The notes beneath the pieces are model-generated. The model saw only the letters and a list, made by a program, of their open reading frames with translations, searched no databases and was not told where the DNA came from. Source: Ampullaceana balthica (taxonomy: Eukaryota; Mollusca; Gastropoda; Lymnaeidae). Taken from it: a DNA stretch of 64,000 nt. This document shows positions 33,607-46,346 of this stretch, piece after piece; position 1 is the stretch's first letter; every line of letters starts with the position of its first letter. A program made the position numbers and the translations under genes. The stretch lies in the NCBI GenBank assembly GCA_944989445.1, contig CALYLW010000039.1, forward strand, positions 124,001 through 188,000. The letters run 5' to 3'.

Positions 33607-33840
33607 TATTGTTTGCTCTGTTAGTATTGTAGGAAAGGCTTTTACCCATGTGATACTAACACGATTACAGAGTTTAGCCTCCAGAGTTTATCCAGAATCT
33701 CAGTGCAGTTTCGGGGCTGGTCGATCTACCATAGACATGGTTTTCTCCATACGGAAGCTCTAGGAAAAATGCAGAGAGCAGCAGATGCCAATATACATTG
33801 CCTTTGTGGATCTTTTGAAAGCATTTGATTTAGTCAGTCA
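33607..33840 (+). mobile_element. LINE reverse-transcriptase fragment
   Basis: The frame contains GKAFTHVILTRLQSLASRVY, YPESQCSFGAGRSTIDMVFS, then after a stop EKCREQQMPIYIAFVDLLKA and FDLVSHNGPF. These are RT motifs of a non-LTR retrotransposon: the GRST block and the first catalytic block (AFVDLxKAFD). Both ends are missing. A short 29-base repeat with CTACCTTGCTAGGACGCCAT follows to about 33945. Confidence 0.82.
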
Positions 33841-33945
33841 CAACGGGCCATTCCAAATCCTAGAGTACTACCTTGCTTGGACGCCATCCTAGAGCACTAC
33901 CTTGCTAGGACGCCATCCTAGAGTACTACCTTGCTAGGATACTAT

Positions 33946-34355
33946 TGAGATCCACTAGCTCCCATACGTTGAGACCCGCTGACTAATCACACACCAAATG
34001 ACCACGAGGGACGCATGCACTCGCATCACTTGGACACCGTCCATCAGTCTGGTTCTATAACAATAAGAAAACATTTGACCACAGGGGACACAATCTAAAA
34101 CAAATGACGCTACACTGTTGGACCGAAGTGAAAATGTTTTCTTTTAATTCACATGTTATCGGTACATGCCACAAAGCTCTGCTATGCATGCATGTGTAAC
34201 ATATTACACAAATTGCTCCTTTCCCGTTGATAAAATAAGCTCTACAGGCCGAAGGTTGAAAGCTCGCTTCATTACCAATTGTAAACCAGCGATTTCCAAA
34301 ATATTAGTTTACATATGGGAGACGCGTTGTTTAATCCTTACGCACATATGTATAA
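33946..34355. other. Non-coding spacer
   Basis: No gene is recognised. A short ORF at 34166-34363 shows no domain. Confidence 0.5.
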
Positions 34356-34770
34356 ATCCATAAATGACGTCACGCAATTTTGGCCGATTTTTCACCCCCT
34401 CCCCTCCCCCTTTTCGTCCCAGGTCGTCACAAAAACTTAGACCCCCCTCCGATATGACCTCACAAAGATTTCCCCCCCCCCAATAGAAGTCATATTTTTA
34501 TTTGAAAATGAGCATGTTTCAAATCACTTTTTTTTTATTTAAGCATGTATTTAGTTGTACTGCTGCACTCTAATAAAGAAACACGCGTGAAGCCCATGTA
34601 AAACGTCATGAAATAAATTGTAAACTATCAAATATTTCAGTGGAACTTTTATTTACAATTGCGCGTTTTTGATGTGACGTCACATTTCTTAAACACCCCC
34701 TTCCCTCGTCACACTTCGTCACAAATGGTCGACCCTCACTCAGGTGCGTGGAGTCATTTATGGACGGCCC
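34356..34770 (-). mobile_element. MITE with TGACGTCA ends (copy 2, reversed)
   Basis: Ends TCCATAAATGACGTCACGC and GAGTCATTTATGGACGGCCC match the MITE at 8369-8788, here in reverse orientation: the AATTTTGGCCGATTTTT block is on the left. One end lacks the outer GGGGCCG. Confidence 0.75.
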
Positions 34771-35144
34771 TTTATGGTATCACTTTTCTTGCTATTTATC
34801 TTTCGAATAACTAAATTGTGTTTCTATCTTTTCCCCAGCCAATTATCAATAATAATTATTATTAGTGTCAAAGACTTATAGGTAATTTAATTTTAAGTGA
34901 AATTTTATCTTACAACAATCACTTTGTTTTTTTTTAAAATCCTTTTAAAAACCCAATACAATGTATCAGGTAGTTTTGCTTTACATGGTTAATATAACGC
35001 GTGTTGGTAACACGATCCTTGGGGTTAAGTACTGTAACAACCCCATGTTGGTAGCTTTCCAATTGCAATAGAAACCACCTGGATCCGAAAATGTCAAATT
35101 TCACACCATGATTCCATTTAGATATCCCTTTATTTAAGAATAAA
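34771..35144. other. Non-coding AT-rich spacer
   Basis: No gene or repeat is recognised. Confidence 0.5.
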
Positions 35145-35675
35145 ACAAACCTGTAAAAACAAAGTTTTTGACTATAAATCCCTTATATATGAGACATAAC
35201 TAACAGTATTGATTATTTTCAAACGCGACAAACATTTACAGACTGAATCTGTCTTAACTCAACTTTGCATCGTAATCCTGAGAGAGAGAGGGAACGGTCT
35301 GGTCACCGATCGCTTGACCGAGCTCAGTGTGACACGTAAAATGTAAACAAAAGCACGCCGGTACTTCGATGGGTCGCGTCAACGCGTGACTGAACAATCA
35401 CGTGGAAAAAAAACAATAACAAACCGTGAATTTGAATTACATACGTTATATAAGGATAAACTAAAAATGCATAAATTTAATTACGGTACGTTCGATCGAT
35501 CTGAAATTTTGATACGATGCATTGTTAGGTGAGACGGGTTAGTGTGCCAAATTTCAGCTCGATCGGATCACGGGAAGTGGGTCATTTTTTACTTTTGTTT
35601 TTCCGCCCGCCCATGAGATGACGACAGAACGACAGAGACAGAGACGGCGGTGAAGTTAATATAAGGGATTTAAAA
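35145..35675. repeat. Diverged relative of the 500-base unit
   Basis: It starts AAAGTTTTTGACTATAAATC and ends GTTAATATAAGGGATTT, like the units at 27215 and 50790. The core CGATCGATCTGAAATTTTGA is kept at about 35490-35515. The left half differs from the other copies, so it represents another subfamily. Confidence 0.75.
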
Positions 35676-35785
35676 ATAAAACTTAACTTTGTAGGAGCAC
35701 GAAATATCTATTTGAATGTCTTAGTTTCTATAAAGGTAAAAAATAGCTAGATGTTTCTTTAAGGATGTGCCCAAAGGAACGTTTA

Positions 35786-36188
35786 GGGGCCGCCCTTAAA
35801 TGACGTCACGTGCATAGGGGGAAGGGGGTCACGCATCTATGACGATGTGTGATGAGGGGGGATGCTGGTGCTTAAGACATGTGACGTCACGTTAAAAACG
35901 CGAACTTTAAATAAAAGTTCCACTTAAATATTTGATTGATGGCAATTTATTTAATGACGTTTTAAATGGCTTCACGCGTGTTACCATATTAGAGTGCAGA
36001 CTTACACTTACACTACATACATACTTAAATGACAAAAAAGTAATTTGCAACATGCTTATTTTTAATTAGAAAATACGGCTTTTATTGGGGGGTCAAAGCT
36101 TTGTGACGTTATATATGAGGGGGGGTCTAAGTTTTTGTGACGAAGTGAGACGGGTAAATTTCACGTGACGTCATTTATGGAAGTCCCC
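35786..36188 (+). mobile_element. MITE with TGACGTCA ends (copy 3)
   Basis: The left end GGGGCCGCCCTTAAATGACG and the right end CGTGACGTCATTTATGGAAG followed by TCCCC match the copy at 8369, with the same interior G tracts in the same orientation. Confidence 0.78.
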
Positions 36189-36354
36189 TGAGTGTGCAAG
36201 ACACATAATTGTTTGATATTATGCCCCTTTGAACATCTCTATGACGTCCACTTCTTAGTTAATCTGAAAGTGTGTTGAGTAAACCCAAGTTTGCTAGATC
36301 TTTAAGCCAAAAGTGTCCCTTTGAACAACCTCTGATAGACCGTAGACCTACTGG

Positions 36355-36534
36355 CAATGTTCCCTCTAAGTTTCGTTGGCCCATGTGCAAAGTTAAAAAA
36401 AAACTTAGCGTGCAAAATTGCACAGCGACCCATTTTTGTTAAATATTTTACAAAATTTTCTGCGCGGTAATCTAAACTGCTGCGCGGCATCGGTGAGATA
36501 TCTGCACAGCCGCGCAACTTTGAAGGGAACATTG
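36355..36534. mobile_element. 180-base hAT MITE with perfect TSD
   Basis: The left end CAATGTTCCCTCTAAGTTTC and the right end CAACTTTGAAGGGAACATTG form a terminal inverted repeat. Perfect 8-base CCTACTGG duplications flank it (36347-36354 and 36535-36542). No coding capacity. Confidence 0.9.
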
Positions 36535-36542
36535 CCTACTGG

Positions 36543-37125
36543 ATATTATAGTAATAGATCATAATTTAAATCTTATGGGTTAAAAGCAACTCACGTAAAT
36601 AATTATTTTTAAATGAATAAAATTACAATTAATGGTCATTAATTCAATGCTGAAAGTTGACTTTAAAATATTTAATAAAACTCAACACAATAAAATAAAT
36701 AAACATCAGTAACTGTAACACATATTAAAATATTGAATATTACATATTAATTTGACAAAATAAGCTGTGAAAACAATGTTGATGTATTTTTTTAAAATAA
36801 ATAACATGCTTTTATTTTCAAAACTACCAATACTTCGTATTAAAATAATAAAATAAACTCTTTTCTGTTATTTTGTTCTTGATATATGTTTATACCTTCC
36901 ATTCCATTATAACAAGGGAAAATTACTGGCGATAATCATTTTCTATACATCTTCTAAATGTTAGCATTATAATCCATGTAACCAAGCTATTGAATTATAT
37001 GCAATATGAATACAAGGATGATGCCTCAAAATGTCAGCCGGCTGCAGAATATCAACTTTTTAGGATGTGAGGAGGTTCGTTGAAAATGCCACGCGACGAT
37101 CATATAGAGGAAACAGGGACTTAAT
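36543..37125. other. AT-rich intergenic DNA downstream of the P450 gene
   Basis: No gene is visible. This is the downstream flank of the minus-strand P450 gene. Confidence 0.5.
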
Positions 37126-37131
37126 TTTATT
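37126..37131 (-). promoter_or_regulatory. AATAAA polyadenylation signal of the P450 gene
   Basis: AATAAA on the minus strand lies 27 bases past the P450 stop codon (37158-37160). It is the first such signal downstream, so the 3' UTR is probably very short. Confidence 0.7.
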
Positions 37132-37157
37132 AAATGGATATTTAACATTCCAGATTA

Positions 37158-40100
37158 TTATCTCCTCTTTATCCTGAACCACAAACCGTTGTCACTTTTG
37201 AGAATAGCCTGGGCAGATCTGGCGACGGGTGGGGCATCGGGTGCCAACTGCCATTGGTACCTGTAGGAAATGAAGGGTTAACTTTGGAAATCACTAATAG
37301 GAATAATGGAAGATGATGGTGCCTTAACGTAACTTTGTATTGCATGTCAAACAGCATTTCCAAACAAAGCACGCACAAACACACATACACACATATACAC
37401 ACACGTGCGCGCCCAAACTAACTTTGATGTTCAAATGAAGAAGTAAAGTTTCTTATTTGTGGTATTCTTTAAATATCAAAACAAATCGAATTGACGCTTG
37501 GCTCTTAAGATTTAAGAGAGAATGAATTTTCTGTTAAAAGAAGCAGAATTTCAATTCATCTTTTATTTACGTTTTGTTTTATATTTTGCAAAGGTTGTTT
37601 TTTTTTAATAAACTTCATTCTACCCACAGATGCATGGTCATTTTATATTTTGTAGTTTCGAAGCATTATATTTGCTTTTACTTTTGTCCCACAGCGGGAG
37701 CTTTCGTTTGTATCATACGAGAGCTCAGTTGAGATCCGTAGGACTTTGGGGTGGGGTGTGGTGGGGTGGTTCGGGAGGAATTAATGGCTCGTCGCATGTC
37801 ATTGGACTTTTAACAAACGGATGGCGTGCGATCAGGGAGCCAGCTGTTTTGTGAAAAGTATTCCTAGCTTCTATTTTGTGGTTCCGGGTTTTAAGTTGTC
37901 ATTTTTACTGTCACAGAAAAATAATAAATGCTCAAAGCGCATGGAACAAAAACTATGGGAAGAGGAAGACGGAGACCGAAGAGGCAGATAAGGTTAAGAT
38001 ATTTAGAGATCATCAAAAGTATTTAGTAATCACCGGTAAACAGTCGATTCAATGCAAGTCAATATGATTTTCAATTATTTTGTTTTCACTACATTTTTTA
38101 TGTTTTTATTTTTTTTAAACACTTAATAGTGTCCAGATTCCTAATTATTGCTAACACAATTTGTGAACTTTTCTCAGCTAAACGCATTTTTTTCATGAGT
38201 AAAAAGAAGACAAAAGTGATGTTTGAACTTAATATATGTTATAATTTCTTGTCTTACCTTTTCAGCATGCGACCAATGAGAACTTTTTCTTCATTGAGCG
38301 CAAAGTTCTGTCCAATACAATTTCTTGACCCGGCCGAGAACGGTGTATAGGCAAACGAATCCCTTTCCTTGAGGTTTTCTGGGGAAAATCTCTCAGGTCT
38401 GAACTCATCTGGTTTCTCCCAAACTTCGGGATTTCTATGGAGATGGATGATAGCCACTGTTATCGTTGTTCCGGCAGGAATTGTCTTCCCTTCTATCGTG
38501 ATGCTTTCGTTTAGATGTCGCTGTATGAACGGTACAGAGGGGTAGAGTCGCATGGACTCTTTAACACAGAGGGCAAGAGTTTTAAGGTGTGCAATGTCTG
38601 ACCTGTGCGAGGGGTGATTAAACGGTGCATTTTACATTGGCATTTTATATGTCAACATGTTTCAAAAATATGTGTACACTAGTGTATCACACGTCAAAAA
38701 TGACGGAAGTTTTCAAAATAAATACACATCAGATTAAAATATAAAGTAATACAGAAATTTCATTTATTTTATTTATTTTTATTTTATTCATTTATTTCCC
38801 TATTGAACAATTTTATGCGGACGTTCGAAAAGAGTTATTTTTGGTGCAGTAACTTGGTGCACTGCTTTCTAAAATTAGTAGCGACAGGACAGACGGGACA
38901 GACAGGACGTGACATACATTGCAAATTATGTATACTGATGATTAAATGTGTGTGGGGGTGGTATTGAATACATGCTAGTTTCATGAATTAAATCAGCATT
39001 ACAGCTATTAACCGTAGGAGTAAGGGGCCGTCCATAAATGACGTCACGCAACTAGAGGGGGGGGTGACCGGGGGTCGGGGGGGTGTCCACACGTTTGTGA
39101 CGATGTGTGACGAGGGGGGAAGGGAGTGAAAAATTGGCCAAATTCGCGTGATGTCAATTATGGACGGCCCTTAATTACATTTTTTTAAAATTCCTTTAAT
39201 TATTTTTTTATTATCAGTTTGTTTTGTAATTTAAACTTATGTTTCATCGACGTAAATGGTGTTTTATAACATTAATGCTAAAAGCAAACAATGTGACCAT
39301 AATTTTATAGACAGAGGACGTTAATATCACGTTAAATGCTACCATCAACCCAATTACTATATAGTATATGGTTGAAGAGTGTTTAATAGTGTTTAAAAGC
39401 TATTTTACCATAGTATATAGTCAGAATCTCTTCCCTCCACAGTTGAGTCAATTTCTTGCTGCACTCTATTTTGGTAATCAGGGTTCTGTGTGAAGCTGTA
39501 TAAGATCCACTGGGTGGCAGCTGATGTTGTATCATGGCCTAATCAATGGAAGGAAACAATCCACTTAAAATATTAAACAAATGACTTTTTTAAAATAATA
39601 AAACTATCTTAGCTCATAGCCATGTTTTTAACATTCCATAATGTGCGCTTTTCATAGAATCAATGTTCAATAATGCTTATTTTGACTACAAAAAAAAACA
39701 AGCGTTAAAGCAAATGTAGTTATTTTGTATTTAATGGTATCTTTCAAGCACCTGTTTTGATCTCTTTGGTTAAAACTGAGCTTCCTTATGCCCCATTTCA
39801 CTAATTTAGTATAAGTCGCTGCTTGCACATGAAGTATATAAACAGACAAAAGATGAGTGTGAGCCTCGAGCTTAACTTGATCAGTAAATGTTAAAACCTA
39901 TTATTGTGTGTTCTACTTTTTTGTGTGTTAATATATAAATATTTAAATCATGTATAACCGTACCAGCAAACATAAACGTGTCGACTTCATTTCTTATTTC
40001 CAAGTCTGTCATTGGCCTCTCGTCTTCATCTCGCGCAGTCAGCAGGATGTCCAGGAAATCTAAGCGACGCTTTTGGGGTAAACCTTCTTTTTCCTATAAA

Positions 40101-43100
40101 GTACACACCGAGTTAATCTTCAGACAAGCTTGAGCGAATCTATTCTTGAATACTAAATTTCTAATTTAATATTTGTTTGTTAAGTGTTGCCTAAACAAGA
40201 GAACTGCGTACTACACAAAGCAGTTTAATTGACTGACAGAGAGAGGACCTACCAATTGACGTTTCCTTTTCTCAATAACTTCTTCAGCCACTTTGTGAAC
40301 GTAATCACAATTTTTGTAAAACTGTTTTCCCAAGGGCGTTAACTTAAAGATAAAAGAGGGCCACATCCATGGTGTTCTGAATTATAAAGAACATTATTCA
40401 ATTTTTTTAAATATTTAAGTAATGGTATAAAGTATAATGAAAACAATTTTAATTTGATTTTTTTTAATGGTGTTTGTGTGTGTGCGTGTGTGAGTGTGCT
40501 TTGGTGTGTTTGTTTATTTGAACAAATAATTGGTCAAATATTAACACAATTTGAAAAAAAAAGTACAATAATTTCAGGTAAGAAGTTAATTACACTTAAA
40601 TCTGTCTTACCTGGCACGTATTGACCAAGCTTGAGCGAGATCTCTGGCCGCTTGTGCATATGGATGCTGCCTGGAGTAGAGAAAATGTTTCTTGGATGTT
40701 CGAAATTTTTAATAAGCTTCCAGCGCCATGTCTTATGTTTGGGTAGTTAGTTAATGAACATTTTCGTTTAAATAAATGTATTTTCTTTTCGAAACCGTAA
40801 ATGTTAAGCTAGTAGCAAAATTAAATCACAAAGTCCAGTTTCTTACACTAGTGTTCACTGACAAACCAGCGCTAATTATATCTACATGTATATCTTATCC
40901 CAATTTTAATTATCATTGTTTTATTTCGATGAATACTTAAGGTAAATACAAAGCACGATCTAGTTAATCAATGTGTCAGCGTGAAGACGTTACCCTAATC
41001 TTTGAACATCAGCATCGTAGCTCATGGCACATTTCAAAATGACTTCTAATGTGCACAGCGTAACCAGTGGTCCTATGTCAAAACTCTCCCCACTTTCTGC
41101 AAACTTATCCAGCTTCTCCTTCAAGAAAGAAGAATTTAGTACAGTAAAAAAACAGGTATGTTAGCTTTACATTTAATTCATTTTAATTATGTAAAGGTAT
41201 TGATCTAATTGCTGGTTGTTTATAAACATTTTAACGAAAATGACATCAATAACTTGCTGTTCTTCCCTGACGACAATTATTGTATAAATATTTCAATGAT
41301 GATACCTATTTTATGAGTAAATTTATGCTAAAAGTCTAAATATTTATCTGCTGAATGCGCAAGAGAATGTCCCCACCATAAACATTAAAAATAAAAGATT
41401 GCAATAGGTCTCGCGAGGCCTCCGCCCCATTTTCTACGCAAACGACGGCAGTGAGTAATCTGAGTTATCACCCATCGAATTACTTTGAGGAAGAATCGTA
41501 AGACAGAGACTTTAATCAAAATTCTCTTTATAGGAGAGATATCACTTTCAACACGACACGGGTGAGTAAGTTTTTAAAAAAAAGTTTATATTCTGAAGGG
41601 GTCACGAGAAAAAAATATGGTTGAAATCTTTAAGAAAGAAATTAGTCGAAGGTCTCAGGATCAGCTCTGCCATATGGTTTGATAATATTTGAAATAAAGC
41701 AGTAGATAGAATAAGTTTAATATTTTGACTCTGATTTTTAAAAAACACGGGGTAATAGGAGTTTAGCCTAAAACAAATTATAGAAATAAACATGAGAAAT
41801 ACTGGGATGTTCACGTTTTGGTTTTAAGTAATAAGAAGTATACGTAAAGTAGAAGTAAGTAATGAAGACATAAAACACATAAAAGTAGGCACGCCTTCTG
41901 AGAAGCCTTCCACGATGAAAGTGCAGCAGTAAACTAAACTTAGTTAATTGACAGGAACCAATAAATTTCACCAAAATTGAAGAAAAAAAAACGAATTGCC
42001 GCTTAGAGCGAATGTATGTTATGAATACTCACGAACAAGGTATCGGCCGCCTTGTTGTATATGTCGATGTATTGCTTGAGGATGTCGAAGTGAAAGGCCG
42101 GCGTGAGCAGACGTCTCGATCTGGCCCATATGGCACCATTGGACGAGATGAGCCCTTCGCCTATCCACGGAATGACGTGTTCGTATGTACTGCCAAAGCC
42201 CCTGGATTTAGGAGCTGTCGGAATGAGTTGAAGCCAACGAAGAATTGGTAATATATTCAGTCAGACCCACTACATACAATACGACAACGCTGCTCACGGC
42301 TCTTGATCATTTGTTTACTAGTTTGGCATTAGTAATTAAAGACCAAAGTGGCCCTGTGATGTTCGCCTACAATTGGAACGGTGCGGTTTATTTACAAAAT
42401 TCATTTATTTAAAATTAAATCGTTTAATTTTTATTATTTAAATGTTTGTTCTTTTTTTCTATTTATTGTGTCTTTTTTTCCTTTACCAAATTTTCATTTC
42501 CTTAGAAAAAATATTAAAACCATTGTCCTTAATATTAGTCCTTAAATATATCGATTCGCTAGACTATAAGTAAAGACGATTGATTACCTGATGATTTATA
42601 GACCAGTTTAACAGTTTCAGGATGGTACACAACGACACTTGGTCTAAAGGGCCCCAGCCAGAATCGCGCGAATTTGGAATTTCGTGAATCCATGTTGTAA
42701 CGCCCGTAAGCCAGTCTGCCTTCCCCGGTCTTGGGCAACTAAATTGGGAAATACCAATGTCACGCCGAGAGGTTGATGCTGTCATGCATTGTTATTGAAG
42801 TTTGAATATTGGATATTATAACATTTAATGGGACAGTTTGTTGGTTTCATATGAGAAAAGTGCACAGACGAAATTCGCTAAGGAATAAGAAATGAGGTTT
42901 TTGTTATATCAAGTCACTACATTTGTATGGAAAAGAGGTGCGCATTAGGTGTAGATTTGATTTGTAGGTCATTAAAATTAATTATCTCGAAACTGTGGGT
43001 TTTTTAAAATATTATTCCTGTTGATACATGTAAATTGAATAATGTTTAAAAAAATAAGAAAAAAACAGATTCTTCTTGCTTCCCCTTGAAATATTTATTT

Positions 43101-43758
43101 TCTGCTCCTCTCATTCATTCATGTAAAAATAAGATAAACAAAATCCCCCACCCCCACCCCGCCGCCCATTTAATTACACCTCCCAAACAAGAAAAAGGTA
43201 AACAAGCTCAAACATCACTGTATCATTCTTGGATGGACAGGATAAAGGTAAAGTAAGTTGTATACAGTTATTATCTCCTAATTTGTGTCCAAAGTGACAA
43301 AAGATTATGTAAATTGAAGTTTCATCTGAGAATAGATAAGAAAGGGAATAGCATAAAGCAATTCTCAGTGCGTGGTGCTTTGATAGTAATGTATCCCCAA
43401 ATTAGCATTTTAAACAAGAGAAATATATATATTTAAAAAGGATACTAAACTGAACAAGAACTATGTATCATTTAATTTACTGAAGAAAATAAATCATTTA
43501 TTTCTCTCCCTTCGTTAAAGCTGAAAAACTTTAAATTTTTAAACTGAAAATTACAAATAGAATAGGCCCTAGGTATACCTTGTGGAGATTTCCTAAGAGC
43601 AGAGAGTAGCTTGTCTCTCCTGGCAAGCCCTGGAAAAATTTGAACTTGACCAGGAACTGTAGAGAAGTGCGCAGTATGTAGAAGGTGACCAGGGTGACAA
43701 GGGATACGGCCAACATTTTGACCAGCCCCTCGTTTTGTAGAAGGTACTCGACAGCCAT
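37158..43758 (-). CDS. Cytochrome P450, CYP4 type (10 exons, 509 aa)
   Basis: Exons from the start: 43579-43758, 42588-42738, 42033-42214, 40994-41118, 40611-40670, 40253-40376, 39964-40093, 39409-39538, 38258-38602, 37158-37260. All introns are GT-AG and phases chain without a break to 1530 bases. The N-terminus has a membrane anchor (about residues 14-35). Diagnostic features are [15 protein letters not shown] in helix C, the I-helix signature [13 protein letters not shown] (310-322), ExxR as E376-R379, PERF-type FRPERF (428-433) and the haem loop [10 protein letters not shown] with Cys456. The protein should be an ER monooxygenase; CYP4 enzymes usually omega-hydroxylate fatty acids or related lipids, but substrate is unknown here. 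Start: ATG in ACCATGG 15 bases after a splice acceptor (exon top at 43773), so a non-coding 5' exon exists upstream. Position 317 is Ala where many CYP4s have the haem-linking Glu. Confidence 0.95.
39024..39170 (+). mobile_element. Short MITE with TGACGTCA ends in a P450 intron
   Basis: GGGGCCGTCCATAAATGACG at the left and CAATTATGGACGGCCC at the right mark a ~147-base internal-deletion copy of the MITE at 8369. It lies in the intron between P450 exons 39409-39538 and 38258-38602, in reverse orientation to the gene. Confidence 0.8.
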
Positions 43759-43773
43759 GGTCAATAAGAAGGG

Positions 43774-46338
43774 CTGATGGAAGAAAAAAATAAATTTGCC
43801 AACAAAGAAATCCTAATCACGTATCGATAAAAGCTTGAAGTTGCAGAAATTTAGAATCTTAGTTCCATTAATCATTCTTTTGTTGTTTTTTTTAAATAAT
43901 AAAATTATTGATTGAAAAATTCAAAATACCCTTGATCGATCATACTCTCATCGAGGGTGACATGAACTGCATGTTGTATGAGGGGAGGGGTATGATATTT
44001 ACAAAATTCCCGAGTGTCAGCAAGAAAAATCATTCATTTTATATTGATAAAATACTGAAATTTATAAACAATAAAGTGAATAGAATTTTTGTTTGGTGTG
44101 ACCTTGCATAGACCAAAAAGGCAAGGCAATACATATCTATAAATGGTTTGGGTCTGAAAGGAATAGATGCCTCCTGAAAATTGGATACATCAAAATATTT
44201 TTTTAATAGAGATAATCAGCTTCAGGGTTGAGGAAGGCGTAAAGATTATGAATATTCCCGGGCGCAAATCACTCGAGATACGCCTCTTCCCTTCAAGGTG
44301 GATAGTAATAAACAAAAGTCGGAGACCTAGAATTGTTTTTGATGGTCGTAAAGGAATCACCAATCATATAAAATCATGTAAATCATGTCTCCGTGTATGC
44401 ATTTGCATTTGTCGAGATTTCCCTAACATAGTCCAACATATTATAGAATTGACAGGAAACTGTGTTTACATTATGATCAACAAACCTACCTGAAAGAGTT
44501 CTGTGGAAGTTTAATTACCGCAGTCCTTTCAAGAAAGGCGCGATGTGTCATGGGTGGCTGTGCGCAACACACCATGAGTAAGAAGCAATATGTCAGCCAA
44601 GGTTTTTTGTATTGTTACGGTTAGTCTGCTTTTTAATCATTTTTTTAAATCATATTTTTAATCACTTTTTTTTTAATTTCATGATATCTCATGCTGGTTT
44701 CAGGGGCGGCGCAATAATCTGACTACAGCTGGCGTAATGAAATTTATTAATTATTCAGTGGTCCTGAAAATGTAGGCTAAACATCTACGATCAAATTATT
44801 ATTGAAATAAACTCTTACATACAAAGAATCTGTAAAGCTTACACTAAAATGTGTCATGTTTTAAGATTTCTTAACATTATTTGGGCACATAAAGATCCTA
44901 CTTCTCGTCTGTAAAACCGAAAACGCCTTCGATATAGTAGGGTCGTAATAGCATATGTTGTGAAGAGTTTATAAGTATATCTTAGCAATTGGAGATGTGT
45001 AGACTCCGGGTTTATTTTTAATTATCTTTATCAGACTTGTTGTTTTAGGAAAACTACTGTGAATTATCAGCTTCGTTTGGGGAAGGCCGGGTCACTGATA
45101 TCTTTAACGAAGGCCCAAAAGTCGGAATCATTGCAGAAGGTTTTAGGGACTGGAGACTGGAGAGTCATGATATGTCACGTGTCCGTGATTTCATTTAACC
45201 TTTCGCCTACCCACCCTCAGCCTTATATTGTTGTTGAGCCCTAGATACATTATGTCACAGATCGAGCATTAGGTTACCCCCTCCCTCCCTGAAATTACTT
45301 GTTTTCTTTCCAGTCACGTGATGTCTGACCAGTGGCTGGAAGCGCTCTTCTAGCGTTGTTTTTTTTACACACCCCTCACCTTGCTCATAGCCTACTTTTT
45401 TCAAGTGCACATTTCCAGCGACCGTGATGGTTTGCATCACAATGCATAGTATTAGATTTAAATATACTTACTCTATCGGTCCGGAGAGGCGGGTGATAGA
45501 GATAGAGATTGAAACAGAGTGACATCATTAACCATTCCTCGACTTGAGACTTAGTAGCAGACATAGATTCCCAGTAACAGACCTAGGAATCGAGAGTCAG
45601 TCTATAGTAGTTATTAAAAGTTGTAGCCGTTTGCAAGAGAGGATGGCGTCCAGCGACAAAAACAACTCTCCAATGACTCTGCTGGGAGCTTAGAGGCGAC
45701 TCCGTGAGAATTGACTACAGGGGTCGACTGAAGGCGAAACGGTAATTTCATGCAACAACTGGTCAAATGTGACCCCCTGAACTTATGGTGGCAAGACTGG
45801 GTACTGAGAATCGTAATACAAGTATCTCCCTTCACATGCAATACAACAGAAGGGACCCCGATTATCTTATCTATACTTATCTTATCTTTTGTATTAGAGT
45901 TGTTCCTTCTATGAAACGTGGGAGACCATTGACGAGGAGTGCACGTCCTGGCGGGCAAAAGTGCGTGAGGGCATTCAAGTCGCGGAAGCATCCCTCACAG
46001 CTAGGAGTGAGGAGAGAAGGGCCAGGATAAAGTAGAAGGTGGGTGGAGGAGTAGGAGTAAACGCCAACGTCACATGAAGATGGACGGATTCCATACATAC
46101 ATGTTCCTTTATACAGAAGATTTTGCATTCACTCTTTATCTATGGTTGAGGTCTTATCTTGCATTTTTATTAGCGTTTAATATTTTGTTGGTGTTTTTGT
46201 TTTCCTTGTTTGTTTAAGCAACCTATTCCATGCCCAAATTCCAAAAGGGAAGAAGGAGAATTTGAATGTTTTGTTCTCCAAGATGGAACAAGAAAATTGT
46301 TTTTATCCCTTATACGTGTACTAATATATCTTAGTGTT
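43774..46338. other. Upstream flank of the P450 gene; no gene recognised
   Basis: This should hold the P450 promoter and its 5' non-coding exon, but neither can be placed from sequence alone. Short ORFs here (44167, 45614, 45785 and others) show no domain and no codon bias. Confidence 0.5.
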
Positions 46339-46346
46339 GTATTGAT

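Noticed and set aside
42012..42251. 79-residue plus-strand frame
   Set aside because: It is antisense to exon 3 of the P450 gene; the minus strand encodes the conserved [15 protein letters not shown] region.
45614..46030. Overlapping ORFs of 125, 81 and 83 residues on both strands
   Set aside because: There is no recognisable domain, no splice or codon-bias support, and they overlap one another.
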